A stretch of DNA of 64,000 nt from an uncultured Microbacterium sp. (GTDB lineage Bacteria > Actinomycetota > Actinomycetes > Actinomycetales > Microbacteriaceae): the NCBI RefSeq assembly GCF_943912325.1, contig NZ_CALTTX010000006.1:1-64000 (forward strand), given 5' to 3'. Every line of letters begins with the position of its first letter. Within the stretch, counting starts at the first letter, position 1. Below, one piece after another: positions 1 to 8,522 of this stretch. A program made the position numbers and the translations under genes. The notes below the pieces were generated by a model. The model saw only the letters and a program-made list of their open reading frames with translations, made no database searches and was not told the origin of the DNA.

Positions 1-455
1 GACCCGGGTCGGAAGAGAACATCGACAACGAGAAGTACGAGTACAAGGTGCGCGACTGGGCGGGCACCGAGGCGCGCGGCGACTCGCTCGCGCCGTATCT
101 GCGCGCGCTCAACACCATCCGAGCGACGCACCCCGCGCTCCGGCAGCTGCGCGATCTGCGCGTGCACTGGAGCGACAGCGACGACGTTCTCGTCTATTCG
201 AAGCATCTGCCCGGGGCGCTCAGCGAGTCGGGCGTCGACGACACGATCATCGTCGTGGCGAACCTCGATCCCCACGGGGCACGCGAAACCATGATCCACC
301 TCGACACCCGTGAGTTCGGCATCGCCCCAGGCGCCGCGTTCGAGGTCGACGAACTCATCACGGGGCAGCGCTGGACGTGGAGCGAGCACAACTACGTGCG
401 GCTCGACCCGTTCGACGAGCCCGTACACATCTTGCACGTGAGGACCCCGCGATGA
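1..455 (+). CDS. glgE: Alpha-1,4-glucan:maltose-1-phosphate maltosyltransferase, C-terminal part (5' end outside window)
   Basis: Only the last 151 codons are present; the frame is open at the window edge (first full codon at position 3). The visible part carries the PGSEE..DNEKYE..RDW segment, the NTIRATHPALRQLRDLRVHW block and the WSEHNYVRLDP..PVHILHVR tail that are characteristic of GlgE, the GH13_16 enzyme that extends alpha-glucan from maltose-1-phosphate. The catalytic domain lies upstream of the window. The stop codon overlaps the glgB start (ATGA), so the two are translationally coupled. Other GH13 enzymes such as trehalose synthase are less likely because of the tail motif and the glgB neighbour. 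Confidence 0.85.
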   Translation, partial: PGSEENIDNEKYEYKVRDWAGTEARGDSLAPYLRALNTIRATHPALRQLRDLRVHWSDSDDVLVYSKHLPGALSESGVDDTIIVVANLDPHGARETMIHLDTREFGIAPGAAFEVDELITGQRWTWSEHNYVRLDPFDEPVHILHVRTPR

Positions 456-2626
456 CGCCTGCCGAAGATCCGCGCACCCCAGCGCTCGACGCGGGCCGCG
501 CGCGCCTCTACGACACCCTCGCGACGGGGTCGTACCACGCGCCCCACGATGTGCTGGGGGTGCACCCCGTCGATGACACATCGATCGTCATCCGTGCGCG
601 GCGCCCGCTCGCCGAGCGCGTCGACGCCGTCTTCTCCGATGGCACGCGGGCGCCCCTGACACACGTGCGCGGCGGCATCTGGGAGGGCGTCGCGCCCGGT
701 CAGCCGCGGCCGTATCGGCTCTTCGCCGCCTACGACGACGCGCCCGACTGGACGGCCGAAGACCCGTACCGGTTCACACCGACCCTCGGCGAACTCGACC
801 TGCACCTCATCCGCGAGGGGCGGCACGAGCGCCTGTGGGACGTTCTCGGCGCGCACGTGCGCGAACACGAGGGCGTCGCGGGTACGTCGTTCGCGGTGTG
901 GGCACCCGACGCTCGCGCCGTGCGCGTGGTCGGCGACTTCAACGGTTGGGACGGCCAATCCGCGTCGATGCGTTCACTCGGATCCTCGGGGGTGTGGGAG
1001 GTTTTCCTCCCCGGTGTCGGCGTCGGCGCCGTCTACAAGTTCGAGATCCTCACGCCCGATCACACCTGGATCCTCAAGGCCGACCCCATGGCACGGGCGG
1101 CCGAAGTTCCGCCCGCGACCGCGTCGGTCGTGACGACGAGCGACTATTCGTGGCGGGATCATGAGTGGATGCTGCGTCGGCGCGACGCGCGCCCTTACGC
1201 CGAGCCCATGTCGATCTACGAGGTCCACGTCGGCTCGTGGCGTCCGGGATTGTCGTACCGCGACCTCGCGGACCAGCTCATCGGCCACGTGCAGACGCTC
1301 AGCTTCACGCACGTCGAGTTCCTGCCGCTGTCGGAGCACCCCTTCGGCGGCAGCTGGGGCTACCAGGTCAGCGGCTATTACGCGCCGACGAGCCGCTTCG
1401 GCTCCCCCGACGACCTGCGCTACCTGATCGACCGCCTGCACGGCGCGGGCATCGGCGTGATCATGGATTGGGTGCCGGGGCACTTCCCCAAAGACGCATT
1501 CGCGCTTGCCCGCTTCGACGGGCGGCCCCTTTACGAGCATCCCGATCCGCGCCGCGGCGAACACAAGGACTGGGGCACCCTGATCTTCGACTACGGCCGG
1601 TCGGAGGTGCGCAACTTTCTCGTCGCGAACGCGCTCTACTGGCTCGACGAGTTCCACGTCGACGGGCTGCGGGTCGACGCCGTCGCGTCGATGCTCTACC
1701 TCGACTATTCGCGCGAGGCCGGTGAGTGGCTTCCGAACGTGCACGGCGGGCGCGAGAACCTCGAGGCGATCGGCTTCTTGCAAGAGGTGACGGCGACGGC
1801 TTACAAGCTGTACGGCGGCGTGTCGATCATCGCCGAAGAGTCGACGAGCTTTCCCGGCGTCACGGCTCCGACCAACCGCGGTGGGCTCGGTTTCGGGTTC
1901 AAATGGAACATGGGGTGGATGAACGACACCCTGCAGTACTTCTCGCGCGATCCGCTCTACCGGCGCCACCACGAGGGCGAGATCACGTTCACCTTCGTCT
2001 ACGCGTTCAGCGAGAACTTCGTGCTGCCGATCAGCCACGATGAGGTCGTACACGGCAAGGGCACGCTGCTCTCACGCATGCCGGGCGATCACTGGCAGAA
2101 ACTCGCCGGCGCTCGCGCGCTGCTCGGCTTCCAGTGGGGGCACCCGGGTAAGCAACTGCTCTTCATGGGGCAGGAATTCGGGCAGCTTTCGGAGTGGTCG
2201 GAATCGCGATCGCTCGATTGGTGGATGCTCGATCAACCCGCGCATCAGCAGTTGCAGGCCTACGTCGGCGCCCTCAACACCGCGTACCGCGCGCATCCCG
2301 CGCTGTGGCAGCGCGACTCCGATGGAGCCGCCTTCTCGCGCATCTTCGGACCCACGCACCAGCCCGAGGTCGTCGCGTTCGCGCGCACCGATCTCGGCGG
2401 CGAACACGTCGCGATCGTCTGCAATTTCGGCGGCGCAGCGATCGAAGGTGCAGAGCTCGATCTGCCGCGCGCGGGCACGTGGCGCGAGATCGTCAATTCG
2501 GATGTCACGGAGTTCGGCGGCTCGGGTGTCGGCAACGGCGGCACGATCACCGCTCGCGCGGGCGACGGTCGGGCGCGGCTGCGGATTCCGCCGCTCGGCG
2601 TGCTGTGGCTCCGCTGGGAAGGCTGA
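452..2626 (+). CDS. glgB: 1,4-alpha-glucan branching enzyme
   Basis: This 724-residue GH13 protein should form alpha-1,6 branches in glycogen-like glucan in the cytoplasm. An N-terminal GlgB domain is followed by a CBM48 module (around residues 130-220, with FAVWAPDARAVRVVGDFNGWDG) and a (beta/alpha)8 catalytic domain. The catalytic triad is visible: Asp409 in DGLRVDAVAS, Glu462 in SIIAEES and Asp530 in ISHDEVVHGKG. The length matches family members. I chose the ATG at 452 because it overlaps the glgE stop codon; an in-frame ATG at 377 would lie deep inside glgE. With GlgE it forms a maltose-1-phosphate to branched alpha-glucan pathway. Confidence 0.95.
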   Translation: MTPAEDPRTPALDAGRARLYDTLATGSYHAPHDVLGVHPVDDTSIVIRARRPLAERVDAVFSDGTRAPLTHVRGGIWEGVAPGQPRPYRLFAAYDDAPDWTAEDPYRFTPTLGELDLHLIREGRHERLWDVLGAHVREHEGVAGTSFAVWAPDARAVRVVGDFNGWDGQSASMRSLGSSGVWEVFLPGVGVGAVYKFEILTPDHTWILKADPMARAAEVPPATASVVTTSDYSWRDHEWMLRRRDARPYAEPMSIYEVHVGSWRPGLSYRDLADQLIGHVQTLSFTHVEFLPLSEHPFGGSWGYQVSGYYAPTSRFGSPDDLRYLIDRLHGAGIGVIMDWVPGHFPKDAFALARFDGRPLYEHPDPRRGEHKDWGTLIFDYGRSEVRNFLVANALYWLDEFHVDGLRVDAVASMLYLDYSREAGEWLPNVHGGRENLEAIGFLQEVTATAYKLYGGVSIIAEESTSFPGVTAPTNRGGLGFGFKWNMGWMNDTLQYFSRDPLYRRHHEGEITFTFVYAFSENFVLPISHDEVVHGKGTLLSRMPGDHWQKLAGARALLGFQWGHPGKQLLFMGQEFGQLSEWSESRSLDWWMLDQPAHQQLQAYVGALNTAYRAHPALWQRDSDGAAFSRIFGPTHQPEVVAFARTDLGGEHVAIVCNFGGAAIEGAELDLPRAGTWREIVNSDVTEFGGSGVGNGGTITARAGDGRARLRIPPLGVLWLRWEG

Positions 2627-2658
2627 ACGGATTCCCGCCGCTGGATCCTCGGCCGAGA

Positions 2659-2689
2659 CCCCTGAGCGGCGTTCTCAGACGCTGAGGGG
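2659..2689. terminator. Stem-loop between convergent glgB and thioredoxin-like gene
   Basis: A 10-bp inverted repeat (CCCCTGAGCG / CGCTGAGGGG) with one internal mismatch and an 11-nt loop lies between two converging genes. There is no strong T tract, so a bidirectional terminator is an inference from position and structure. Confidence 0.4.
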
Positions 2690-2694
2690 CGGGC

Positions 2695-3678
2695 TCAGAA
2701 GAGGAGCGAGGCGAGGCGTCGACGGGCCTGCGTGACCCGCGGGTCAGCGTCGCCGACGAGCCCGAACAGCTCGAGCAGGCGCTCGCGCACCGGTTGACGC
2801 TCATCGCCCGGGAGCGCGGCGAAGAGTTCGAGCAGCCGATCGAACGCGTCGTCGACGTGACCACCCGAAAGATCGAGATCGGCAACGAGCAACTGCGCGT
2901 CGACATCGAGCGGTGCGCCCGCTGCCGCGGCTCGCGCAGCCTGCAGATCGACGTTCGCAACCCGCTGCAGCAGCAGCACCTGACCGAGTCCCGCGCGAGC
3001 GTCCTCGTCGCGCGGGTTCTCGGCGAGCGCGCGCTCATACGCGCTCGCGGCGCGCGCGTAGTCGCCCGCCTCGATTGCGGCGAACGCTTCGGCGTGCAGC
3101 GGCGGGAGCGGCGCCTCGGCGGCTTCGCTGGCCCTCTCGGGTTCGGGCGAACCCCCGGCATCCGTCGTCACCGTTCCGGTCACACCGTTCTGCGCCGCCA
3201 GCTGCAGCAACTGCTCGAACACCTGCCGCACCTGCTCTTCGGGAACAGCACCCGTGAAGAGCGGCACGGGCTGACCCTGCACGAGCGCGACGACGAGCGG
3301 AATCGACTGAGCCTGGAAGGCCTGCGCGATCTGCGGGTTCTGGTCGACATCGACCTTCGCGAGCACGAGACGCCCGGCGTACTCCGTGACGACACGCTCG
3401 ATCACGGGACTCAGCTGTTCGCACGGCCCGCACCAGGTCGCCCACAGATCGATGACGACGGGAACCGTGCGCGAAAGCTCGAGGAACTGCCCGAACGACT
3501 GATCGGTCGCGTCCATCACGAGAGCGGGAACCGAGAATGCAGCGCCCGAGGCAGCGGGCGACGCGGTTCCGGCGACTGTAGCACCCGGCGCCGGCGCGGA
3601 CGCCGGTCGGTTGCGCAGCGAAGACAGGTCGACAGCACCACGGAGGGCCGAGGCGGGCAGCGGCGGGTTCTGGCTCAT
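2695..3678 (-). CDS. Thioredoxin-domain/TPR protein (YbbN/CnoX-like)
   Basis: The 327-residue protein has a Pro/Ala-rich N-terminus (to about residue 45), a thioredoxin fold with the active-site motif WCGPC (Cys83 and Cys86) and the VDVDQNPQIAQAF..SIPLVV strand with its cis-Pro region, then an alpha-helical C-terminal half with TPR-like helices (DYARAASAYERALAENPRDEDARAGLGQ). This architecture is that of YbbN/CnoX-type proteins, which combine a thioredoxin domain with TPR for protein binding. No signal peptide is visible, so it is likely cytoplasmic. Its ATG overlaps the stop of the upstream membrane-protein gene (ATGA), so the pair is probably co-transcribed. Redox or chaperone activity is inferred from the family. 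Confidence 0.8.
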   Translation of the reverse strand: MSQNPPLPASALRGAVDLSSLRNRPASAPAPGATVAGTASPAASGAAFSVPALVMDATDQSFGQFLELSRTVPVVIDLWATWCGPCEQLSPVIERVVTEYAGRLVLAKVDVDQNPQIAQAFQAQSIPLVVALVQGQPVPLFTGAVPEEQVRQVFEQLLQLAAQNGVTGTVTTDAGGSPEPERASEAAEAPLPPLHAEAFAAIEAGDYARAASAYERALAENPRDEDARAGLGQVLLLQRVANVDLQAARAAAAGAPLDVDAQLLVADLDLSGGHVDDAFDRLLELFAALPGDERQPVRERLLELFGLVGDADPRVTQARRRLASLLF

Positions 3679-5486
3679 GGCAGCACCTTTGCGTTGAGGA
3701 CGTGCGAGTCGAAGGCGAGCAGCTGAATCTTGCCGCCCGCGGCCTTGTTCGGCACATAGAAGAACAACTGGTCAGAGAATGTCGTCTCGTAGCCCTTGTT
3801 CGATGAGGTCGTGCCCGTGAGCGCCTGGACGGTCTCGTTCGGCGAATCGCCGTCGAGCTTGATGGTGGCATCGCTCGTCGTCGGCTTGACCGTTTCGGTC
3901 TCGAACACGCTCACCGCGACGATCGCCCCCGACTCGATCGTCGCGAGTGAGACCGGCGCGTACGAGCCCGCGAGCGAGCCGAAGTCGATGGTTCCGGTCT
4001 CGGCCGCCGACTGGTTGAACTGCGCGCGCTGCTCGTCGCGCTTGGCCTGCACCTTCGCGCGGAACTCGTCGCTCTCGGCGTCGAAGAGCGCGGCGCTCGC
4101 ACTGTTGTCACCGTTCTGCAACACGTCGGCGTAGGCAGCGGCGACCTGCGCGGGCGGCAAGAGCAGGAACGGCGACTCAGGAGGAACCGACCGCGCGCCG
4201 ATCTCAGCGGGGGCGACATCGGGCACCGTCGACGACGCCGTGAGGTTCGACAGATACGACAGCTTGTACGGACTCCAGGCGTCCTGCTGCTGCAGCACCG
4301 CGATGACCGGGGTGTCCTTCTCTTTCGCGGGGTCGGCGATGACGGTCACGACGCTCCGCGGCCACTCGCTCATCGACTGCGGCAGCACGAGCATGAGGGG
4401 CGCTGTGGGGATGGCAGCGAGGGCGGCCTGCGACGAGAACTTGCCCCGAATCGTGTAGTTCGCGGTGCGCTCATCGAGCATCGCATCGGCCAGTCGCGTT
4501 CCCGCGAGCGTGGCATCGAGCGTCGAATCGGCCTGCGCGACGGTCGCCGCGACACGCTCGAGGATCTGCCCCGCCTGCGCCTGCGTCACGGCGGGCGGCT
4601 GTTCGCCTTCGGGGACCACCACCGAGGCGGTCGGGTCGGGCGTGTCGCTCGACCCCACCTGCGGCCACGACTCGGGCGAACAGCCGGCGAGCAGCGCTCC
4701 CGCCACGACCATCGCCGGTACCGTCACGACGAACCGGCGGCCGCGGCCGAGCGAGCGGCGCGTCGGCGTGGCCGTGATGACGCCCCGACCCGTACCGGCC
4801 TCGTCGAGCCCCTGCTGATCGATCGTCTGCAGCGGCTCGGTTATCGCGAGCGGCGGCGGGCCCTTGCGACGCGGGCCGCGGGAACGCCTCAGATGGCGAA
4901 CGGCGAGGATGTAGAGCACGATTCCGACGGCAAGCAAGATGACACCGAGCAGAATGAGCGGTCCCGCCCACGGCGTCAGGTTCGACACGGGCCACGAGAG
5001 GTCGATCGTCGCGGGCGCCGCGCTCTGTCCGTCGGTCGCGACGAGCACGCTCATCGTTTGCGGCACCTGCAGCTTTTCCGACACGGTCGACTCGGCCGTC
5101 GCTTCGCCCAGCCACAGGTCCGAGCCTGCGGGATTGCGGGGGGTCTCGGGGGCGGTGACGCTCGGCTCGATGATCTGCGACACCGGGGCGCCCTGCGCGT
5201 CGAGAGTGACGTGCGCATAGGTGGCGTCCGAGAGCCACGCGCTCATGTCGGCGGTGCGACCGTAGGCGACCGTGAGGTTCTTTCCGGGGACAGATGCTTC
5301 GAGCGTCTGCGTTCCCGCATGAGTGCCCAACACGCTGCCGTCGATCATGACGTAGGCGGCGCCACCGGGGACGTCGATCGAGACCTGACCGGCTTCGCGA
5401 TCGACGAAAATCGTTCGCTGAGCGATGCCCCCGCCGATCGCCGCGGCGGCCAAAATGAAGGCGAGCACCGCCCAGACGAAACGCAA
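3675..5486 (-). CDS. Multi-segment membrane protein with internal lipobox, function unknown
   Basis: I do not recognise the function. The 603-residue protein has an N-terminal hydrophobic segment (about 3-22), a beta-rich probably extracytoplasmic part (25-165), a second hydrophobic span (172-196) followed by a basic stretch (RRSRGPRRKG), and a third hydrophobic stretch ending in a lipobox-like LLAGC (Cys269). The remaining 330 residues look extracytoplasmic and globular. This reads like a membrane protein fused to a lipoprotein. The start is TTG at 5486, chosen because GGAGG lies 7 nt upstream; no better ATG exists. It precedes and overlaps the thioredoxin/TPR gene. A role in envelope assembly is possible but unproven. 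Confidence 0.65.
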   Translation of the reverse strand: MRFVWAVLAFILAAAAIGGGIAQRTIFVDREAGQVSIDVPGGAAYVMIDGSVLGTHAGTQTLEASVPGKNLTVAYGRTADMSAWLSDATYAHVTLDAQGAPVSQIIEPSVTAPETPRNPAGSDLWLGEATAESTVSEKLQVPQTMSVLVATDGQSAAPATIDLSWPVSNLTPWAGPLILLGVILLAVGIVLYILAVRHLRRSRGPRRKGPPPLAITEPLQTIDQQGLDEAGTGRGVITATPTRRSLGRGRRFVVTVPAMVVAGALLAGCSPESWPQVGSSDTPDPTASVVVPEGEQPPAVTQAQAGQILERVAATVAQADSTLDATLAGTRLADAMLDERTANYTIRGKFSSQAALAAIPTAPLMLVLPQSMSEWPRSVVTVIADPAKEKDTPVIAVLQQQDAWSPYKLSYLSNLTASSTVPDVAPAEIGARSVPPESPFLLLPPAQVAAAYADVLQNGDNSASAALFDAESDEFRAKVQAKRDEQRAQFNQSAAETGTIDFGSLAGSYAPVSLATIESGAIVAVSVFETETVKPTTSDATIKLDGDSPNETVQALTGTTSSNKGYETTFSDQLFFYVPNKAAGGKIQLLAFDSHVLNAKVLP

Positions 5487-5626
5487 GAATCAACCTCCAT
5501 CGCGGCCGCATCGTGTGCGGCGATACCACCGCAGGGTGAGCGGCGGCAGAATCCGACGTTTCAGACTACCCGCGATCGCCTGAATGCCGCCATGGAGCGT
5601 CGCGCAGGCGTCCCGCACCCGAGCCG

Positions 5627-5632
5627 TATGCT
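5627..5632 (+). promoter_or_regulatory. Probable -10 element of the AI-2E permease gene
   Basis: TATGCT ends 9 nt before the ATG at 5642 and no Shine-Dalgarno sequence is visible. This fits a leaderless or nearly leaderless transcript, a pattern repeated at other genes in the window. Confidence 0.45.
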
Positions 5633-5641
5633 GAGCGCACG

Positions 5642-6700
5642 ATGAAGATCCACAACCCATTTCTGGTCGCGTTTCTCGGAACCCTCGGCGTCGGGCTCGG
5701 CCTGCTCCTGATCAACAGCGTGCAGACGCTGTCGACGATCCTGCTCTACATCGGCACGGCGCTGTTTCTCTCACTCGGGCTCGAGCCCATCGTGTCGTTC
5801 TTCGTGCGTCGCGGACTCAAGCGCTGGCTCGCCGTCCTCATCACGATCCTCGGGGCCCTGGCCTTGTTCGCCGCGATCATCTGGATGGTCGTGCCCATCA
5901 TCGTCGGTCAGATCACGCAGTTGATCGAGTTCCTCACCGACTATCTACAGCGGGGAACCTTCTTCACCAACTTCCCCGACTGGTTGCACTCGGTCTTCCC
6001 CGGGATCGAACAGTCGGTCATCAACGACACGATCGAGAACGTCCAAGGGTGGTTGCTGCAGAACTGGGGCACGATCACGAGCGGGCTCATCAATGCGGGT
6101 ATCGCGTTCTTCTCGGGCCTCACGGGCGCGTTCATCGTGCTGATCCTGACGATCTACTTCACGGCATCCACTCCCGCGCTCAAATCGGCGCTCTATGGAC
6201 TCGTCCCCGCATCGAAGCGCGAGCGTTTCTCGGCGCTCGCCGAGCAGATCAGCGCCTCGGTCGGCTACTACGTCATGGGGCAGTTCACCCTCGGCGTCAT
6301 CAACGGCGTGCTGAGCGCGATTCTGCTCACGATCATCCAGGCGCCCTTCCCCGCCGTGCTCGCGGTCATCGCCTTCTTCTTCTCGCTCATCCCCCTCGTC
6401 GGCACGCTCACCGGCTCGGCGATCATCGTGCTGACCTGCCTCATCCCGGGGCTCGGCTCGGTGCAGACGGCGATCATCGCGGCGATCTACTACCTGATCT
6501 ACATGCAGATCGAGGCATACGTCATCACACCGCGCATCATGAACCGCGCGGTGTCGGTGCCCGGCGCCGTCGTCGTGATCGCGGCTCTTGCCGGCGGCTC
6601 GTTGCTCGGTTTGCTCGGCGCTCTCGTCGCGATCCCCGTTGCCGCGAGCATCCTGATCATCTATCGCCAAGTCATCATCCCGCGTCAGAATCTGCGCTGA
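5642..6700 (+). CDS. AI-2E family transporter (UPF0118 permease)
   Basis: The 352-residue polytopic membrane protein has about seven or eight hydrophobic spans. It has the typical layout: two or three N-terminal spans, a large loop (roughly 95-150, QLIEFLTDYLQRG..IENVQGWL), then C-terminal spans including the conserved FFFSLIPLVGTLTGSAIIVLTCLIPG and IEAYVITPRIMNRAVSVPG blocks. Family members export small molecules or ions; the substrate cannot be read from sequence, and the AI-2 label is historical. The gene is monocistronic, divergent from the membrane-protein gene at 3675-5486 and convergent with the hydrolase gene. Confidence 0.88.
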   Translation: MKIHNPFLVAFLGTLGVGLGLLLINSVQTLSTILLYIGTALFLSLGLEPIVSFFVRRGLKRWLAVLITILGALALFAAIIWMVVPIIVGQITQLIEFLTDYLQRGTFFTNFPDWLHSVFPGIEQSVINDTIENVQGWLLQNWGTITSGLINAGIAFFSGLTGAFIVLILTIYFTASTPALKSALYGLVPASKRERFSALAEQISASVGYYVMGQFTLGVINGVLSAILLTIIQAPFPAVLAVIAFFFSLIPLVGTLTGSAIIVLTCLIPGLGSVQTAIIAAIYYLIYMQIEAYVITPRIMNRAVSVPGAVVVIAALAGGSLLGLLGALVAIPVAASILIIYRQVIIPRQNLR

Positions 6701-6734
6701 CCGCTCGCGCGTCGGCGAAACACGAGCGAGAGAT

Positions 6735-7475
6735 TCAGGATGCCGAAAGCACCGCACGCACGATCTCGCTGAGCGCGCGCCGGGTGTGCTGCTCCCCCAC
6801 CCACAGGTGTTTCGCACCGTCAACTCCGATCACGCGCGCGTGCGGCACAGCCGCGAAGCGCTCCCGCGCCTGCGTGGGCGTGAGGAACTCGTCGAGTTCG
6901 GGAACGAGGGCTATGAGCGGGCGCGGGTCGTCGGCCCACGCTGCCAGTTCGTCGGGGGTGCACCGGCGCAGCGGCGGCGACAGCAGCGCGATGCCGCGCA
7001 CGGTGTGCTCTCGGCCGTACCGCACGGCGAGTTCACTGCCGAACGACCAGCCTACGAGCCACGGGTTCGGCAGCCCCCGCTCCGCAACGAAGGCCATCGC
7101 CGCGGCGACGTCTGCGCGCTCCGCGTGTGACGCGTCGAACGCACCGTCGCTCGTGCCGCGCGGTGACGACGTTCCGCGTGTGTTGAACCGCACGACCGCA
7201 AGGCCCGCCTGCGCTGGCAGTCGCGCGGCGGCCTTGCGAAGCACGTGCGAGTCCATCGACCCGCCCGCCGTCGGATTAGGGTGGAGCGTCACGAGCGTCG
7301 CTCGTGGCGGTTCGCTTTCGGGCAGGGCGAGCTCACCGACGAGCGAGAGTCGGTCTGCCGTGCGCAACACGATCTCTTCGCGGCGAGCCGGCAACACGTC
7401 AGCGCCTCGGGCCTCGTCGGTGTTGATCCGCGCCAGGGCGGCCTCGAGCGCGGCGTCGAGAGACGTGCCGGTCAC
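6735..7475 (-). CDS. Alpha/beta hydrolase
   Basis: The 246-residue protein has an alpha/beta hydrolase fold with nucleophile elbow GWSFG (Ser144), a probable acid Asp195 in PELDEFL and His223 in GAKHLWVG. LVTLHPNPTAGGS supplies the usual HPxP-type oxyanion-side segment seen in the KANL3/Tex30-like group. The substrate is unknown. I chose the GTG at 7475 because it overlaps the stop of the upstream 94-residue protein (GTGA), the same coupling as other pairs here. A longer frame upstream would run into that gene and has an Arg-rich, unnatural N-terminus. Confidence 0.75.
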   Translation of the reverse strand: MTGTSLDAALEAALARINTDEARGADVLPARREEIVLRTADRLSLVGELALPESEPPRATLVTLHPNPTAGGSMDSHVLRKAAARLPAQAGLAVVRFNTRGTSSPRGTSDGAFDASHAERADVAAAMAFVAERGLPNPWLVGWSFGSELAVRYGREHTVRGIALLSPPLRRCTPDELAAWADDPRPLIALVPELDEFLTPTQARERFAAVPHARVIGVDGAKHLWVGEQHTRRALSEIVRAVLSAS

Positions 7476-7756
7476 GCTTGCCGCCAGCACGCCGTGTGCC
7501 AGTGGCGCCGATCCGCGAGACTCGCGGCATCGCCCAGCACGCCATCCGCGCGCCAGACGACGACATGCGCGACGCCGGGTGACACGTCGCGCCCGCACCC
7601 GGGGCAACGATACGTCTTCACCGCTTGGGCGGCGCCGACGGGTTGCACGGTGTACTCGCGGCCGCGGCGCGACTCCGTGCGCTTCCAGCCAGCAAGCATC
7701 CGATCGAATCGGTCATCGTCCGCTCCCTCGGGTCGCCGACGGTTCGAGCGGGGCAT
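7472..7756 (-). CDS. Conserved actinobacterial zinc-ribbon-like protein, function unknown
   Basis: The 94-residue protein begins MPRSNRRRP and has a CPGC pair (about 52-55) and a later HWHTACW motif, which together could bind one zinc ion. Proteins of this form (YRCPGC...HVVVW..DG..GD...DRRHWHT.CW) are familiar in actinobacteria and are often labelled ATP/GTP-binding, a label the sequence does not support: no P-loop is seen. It is coupled by overlap to the downstream hydrolase gene. Function unknown. Confidence 0.72.
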   Translation of the reverse strand: MPRSNRRRPEGADDDRFDRMLAGWKRTESRRGREYTVQPVGAAQAVKTYRCPGCGRDVSPGVAHVVVWRADGVLGDAASLADRRHWHTACWRQA

Positions 7757-7788
7757 AGCGCTGAGCGTGGGTCACCACCGAACGGCGG

Positions 7789-8499
7789 TCACCACCAGCC
7801 CTTCGAAACCCACGCCTGATACGCGCCGCCCCAACCGCCGTAGCGCGAGTTGGCGTAGCCCGTCGCCCACGCGAGGTTGTCGACCGGGTTGAACGGGTCG
7901 CCGGGGACCTTGCCGCACGGCAGCGCCTGGCCGAGACCACACGCGCCCGAGCCCTTGTTGACCGCGTTCGGGTTCCAGCCGCTCTCTTTGCGGATGATGT
8001 AGTCGACGTAGCCCCAGTCGCTTTCGGCGATGCCGGCAGCCGTCATCCACTCCTGCGGGCTTCCGCCCCCTGTGTACGTCGGGCGCGCGGCAGCCGCGGG
8101 GGCCGCTGACGCGTTCGTCGCCGCCGGCGGAGCGACGACCTTCTTGACGACCTCGACCGAGTACGAATTACGGGCAAGCTCAGGAACCGTGATGTCCGAG
8201 GCGACGGCGATCGACTGCGCGTCGTCGGCCGCGATCGAATACATCGTCACGGCCGAGGTCGCCTCTTCCGTGCGCGAGCCCTCGGCGAGGGCCGCCGTCG
8301 GCACGATGTAGGCCCCGAGCAGGCCGGTAGCTGCGACCCACACGAAGGCCGCGGTCGCGCCGCGCCCGCGTGACCACCGCGGCGTGTGGGGCGGCGCCGA
8401 GACCCGCACCGTGTTACGCGACGATGCCACAGACGGCTTCGCCGCGGCACGCCGCAAGAGAGGCGCTGCGGCGGGTGTTCTCGGGAAATCAGCAGTCAC
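7789..8499 (-). CDS. Secreted lysozyme-like (transglycosylase-type) protein
   Basis: The 236-residue protein has a cytoplasmic N-terminus, one hydrophobic signal/anchor segment (about 50-72, ending TAALAEG), an Ala-rich linker and a C-terminal lysozyme-like domain (about 150-236). That domain has a candidate catalytic Glu in YIIRKESGWNPNAVN, followed by GACGLGQALPCGK and the WATGYANSRYGGWGGAYQAW block seen in actinobacterial SLT-type domains. It probably cleaves or remodels peptidoglycan outside the membrane. The start is GTG at 8499; there is no Shine-Dalgarno but a -10-like TAGAGT lies 9 nt upstream. Confidence 0.75.
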   Translation of the reverse strand: MTADFPRTPAAAPLLRRAAAKPSVASSRNTVRVSAPPHTPRWSRGRGATAAFVWVAATGLLGAYIVPTAALAEGSRTEEATSAVTMYSIAADDAQSIAVASDITVPELARNSYSVEVVKKVVAPPAATNASAAPAAAARPTYTGGGSPQEWMTAAGIAESDWGYVDYIIRKESGWNPNAVNKGSGACGLGQALPCGKVPGDPFNPVDNLAWATGYANSRYGGWGGAYQAWVSKGWW

Positions 8500-8508
8500 A
8501 GTGGGTCG

Positions 8509-8514
8509 ACTCTA
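8509..8514 (-). promoter_or_regulatory. Probable -10 element of the lysozyme-like gene
   Basis: On the minus strand TGGTAGAGT forms an extended -10 ending 9 nt before the GTG at 8499; there is no Shine-Dalgarno, suggesting a leaderless or very short leader. Confidence 0.4.
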
Positions 8515-8522
8515 CCAAATCG

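Noticed and set aside
377..451. Longer N-terminus for glgB
   Set aside because: The extension lies inside glgE in another frame and is Arg-rich; the ATG overlapping the glgE stop is the better start.
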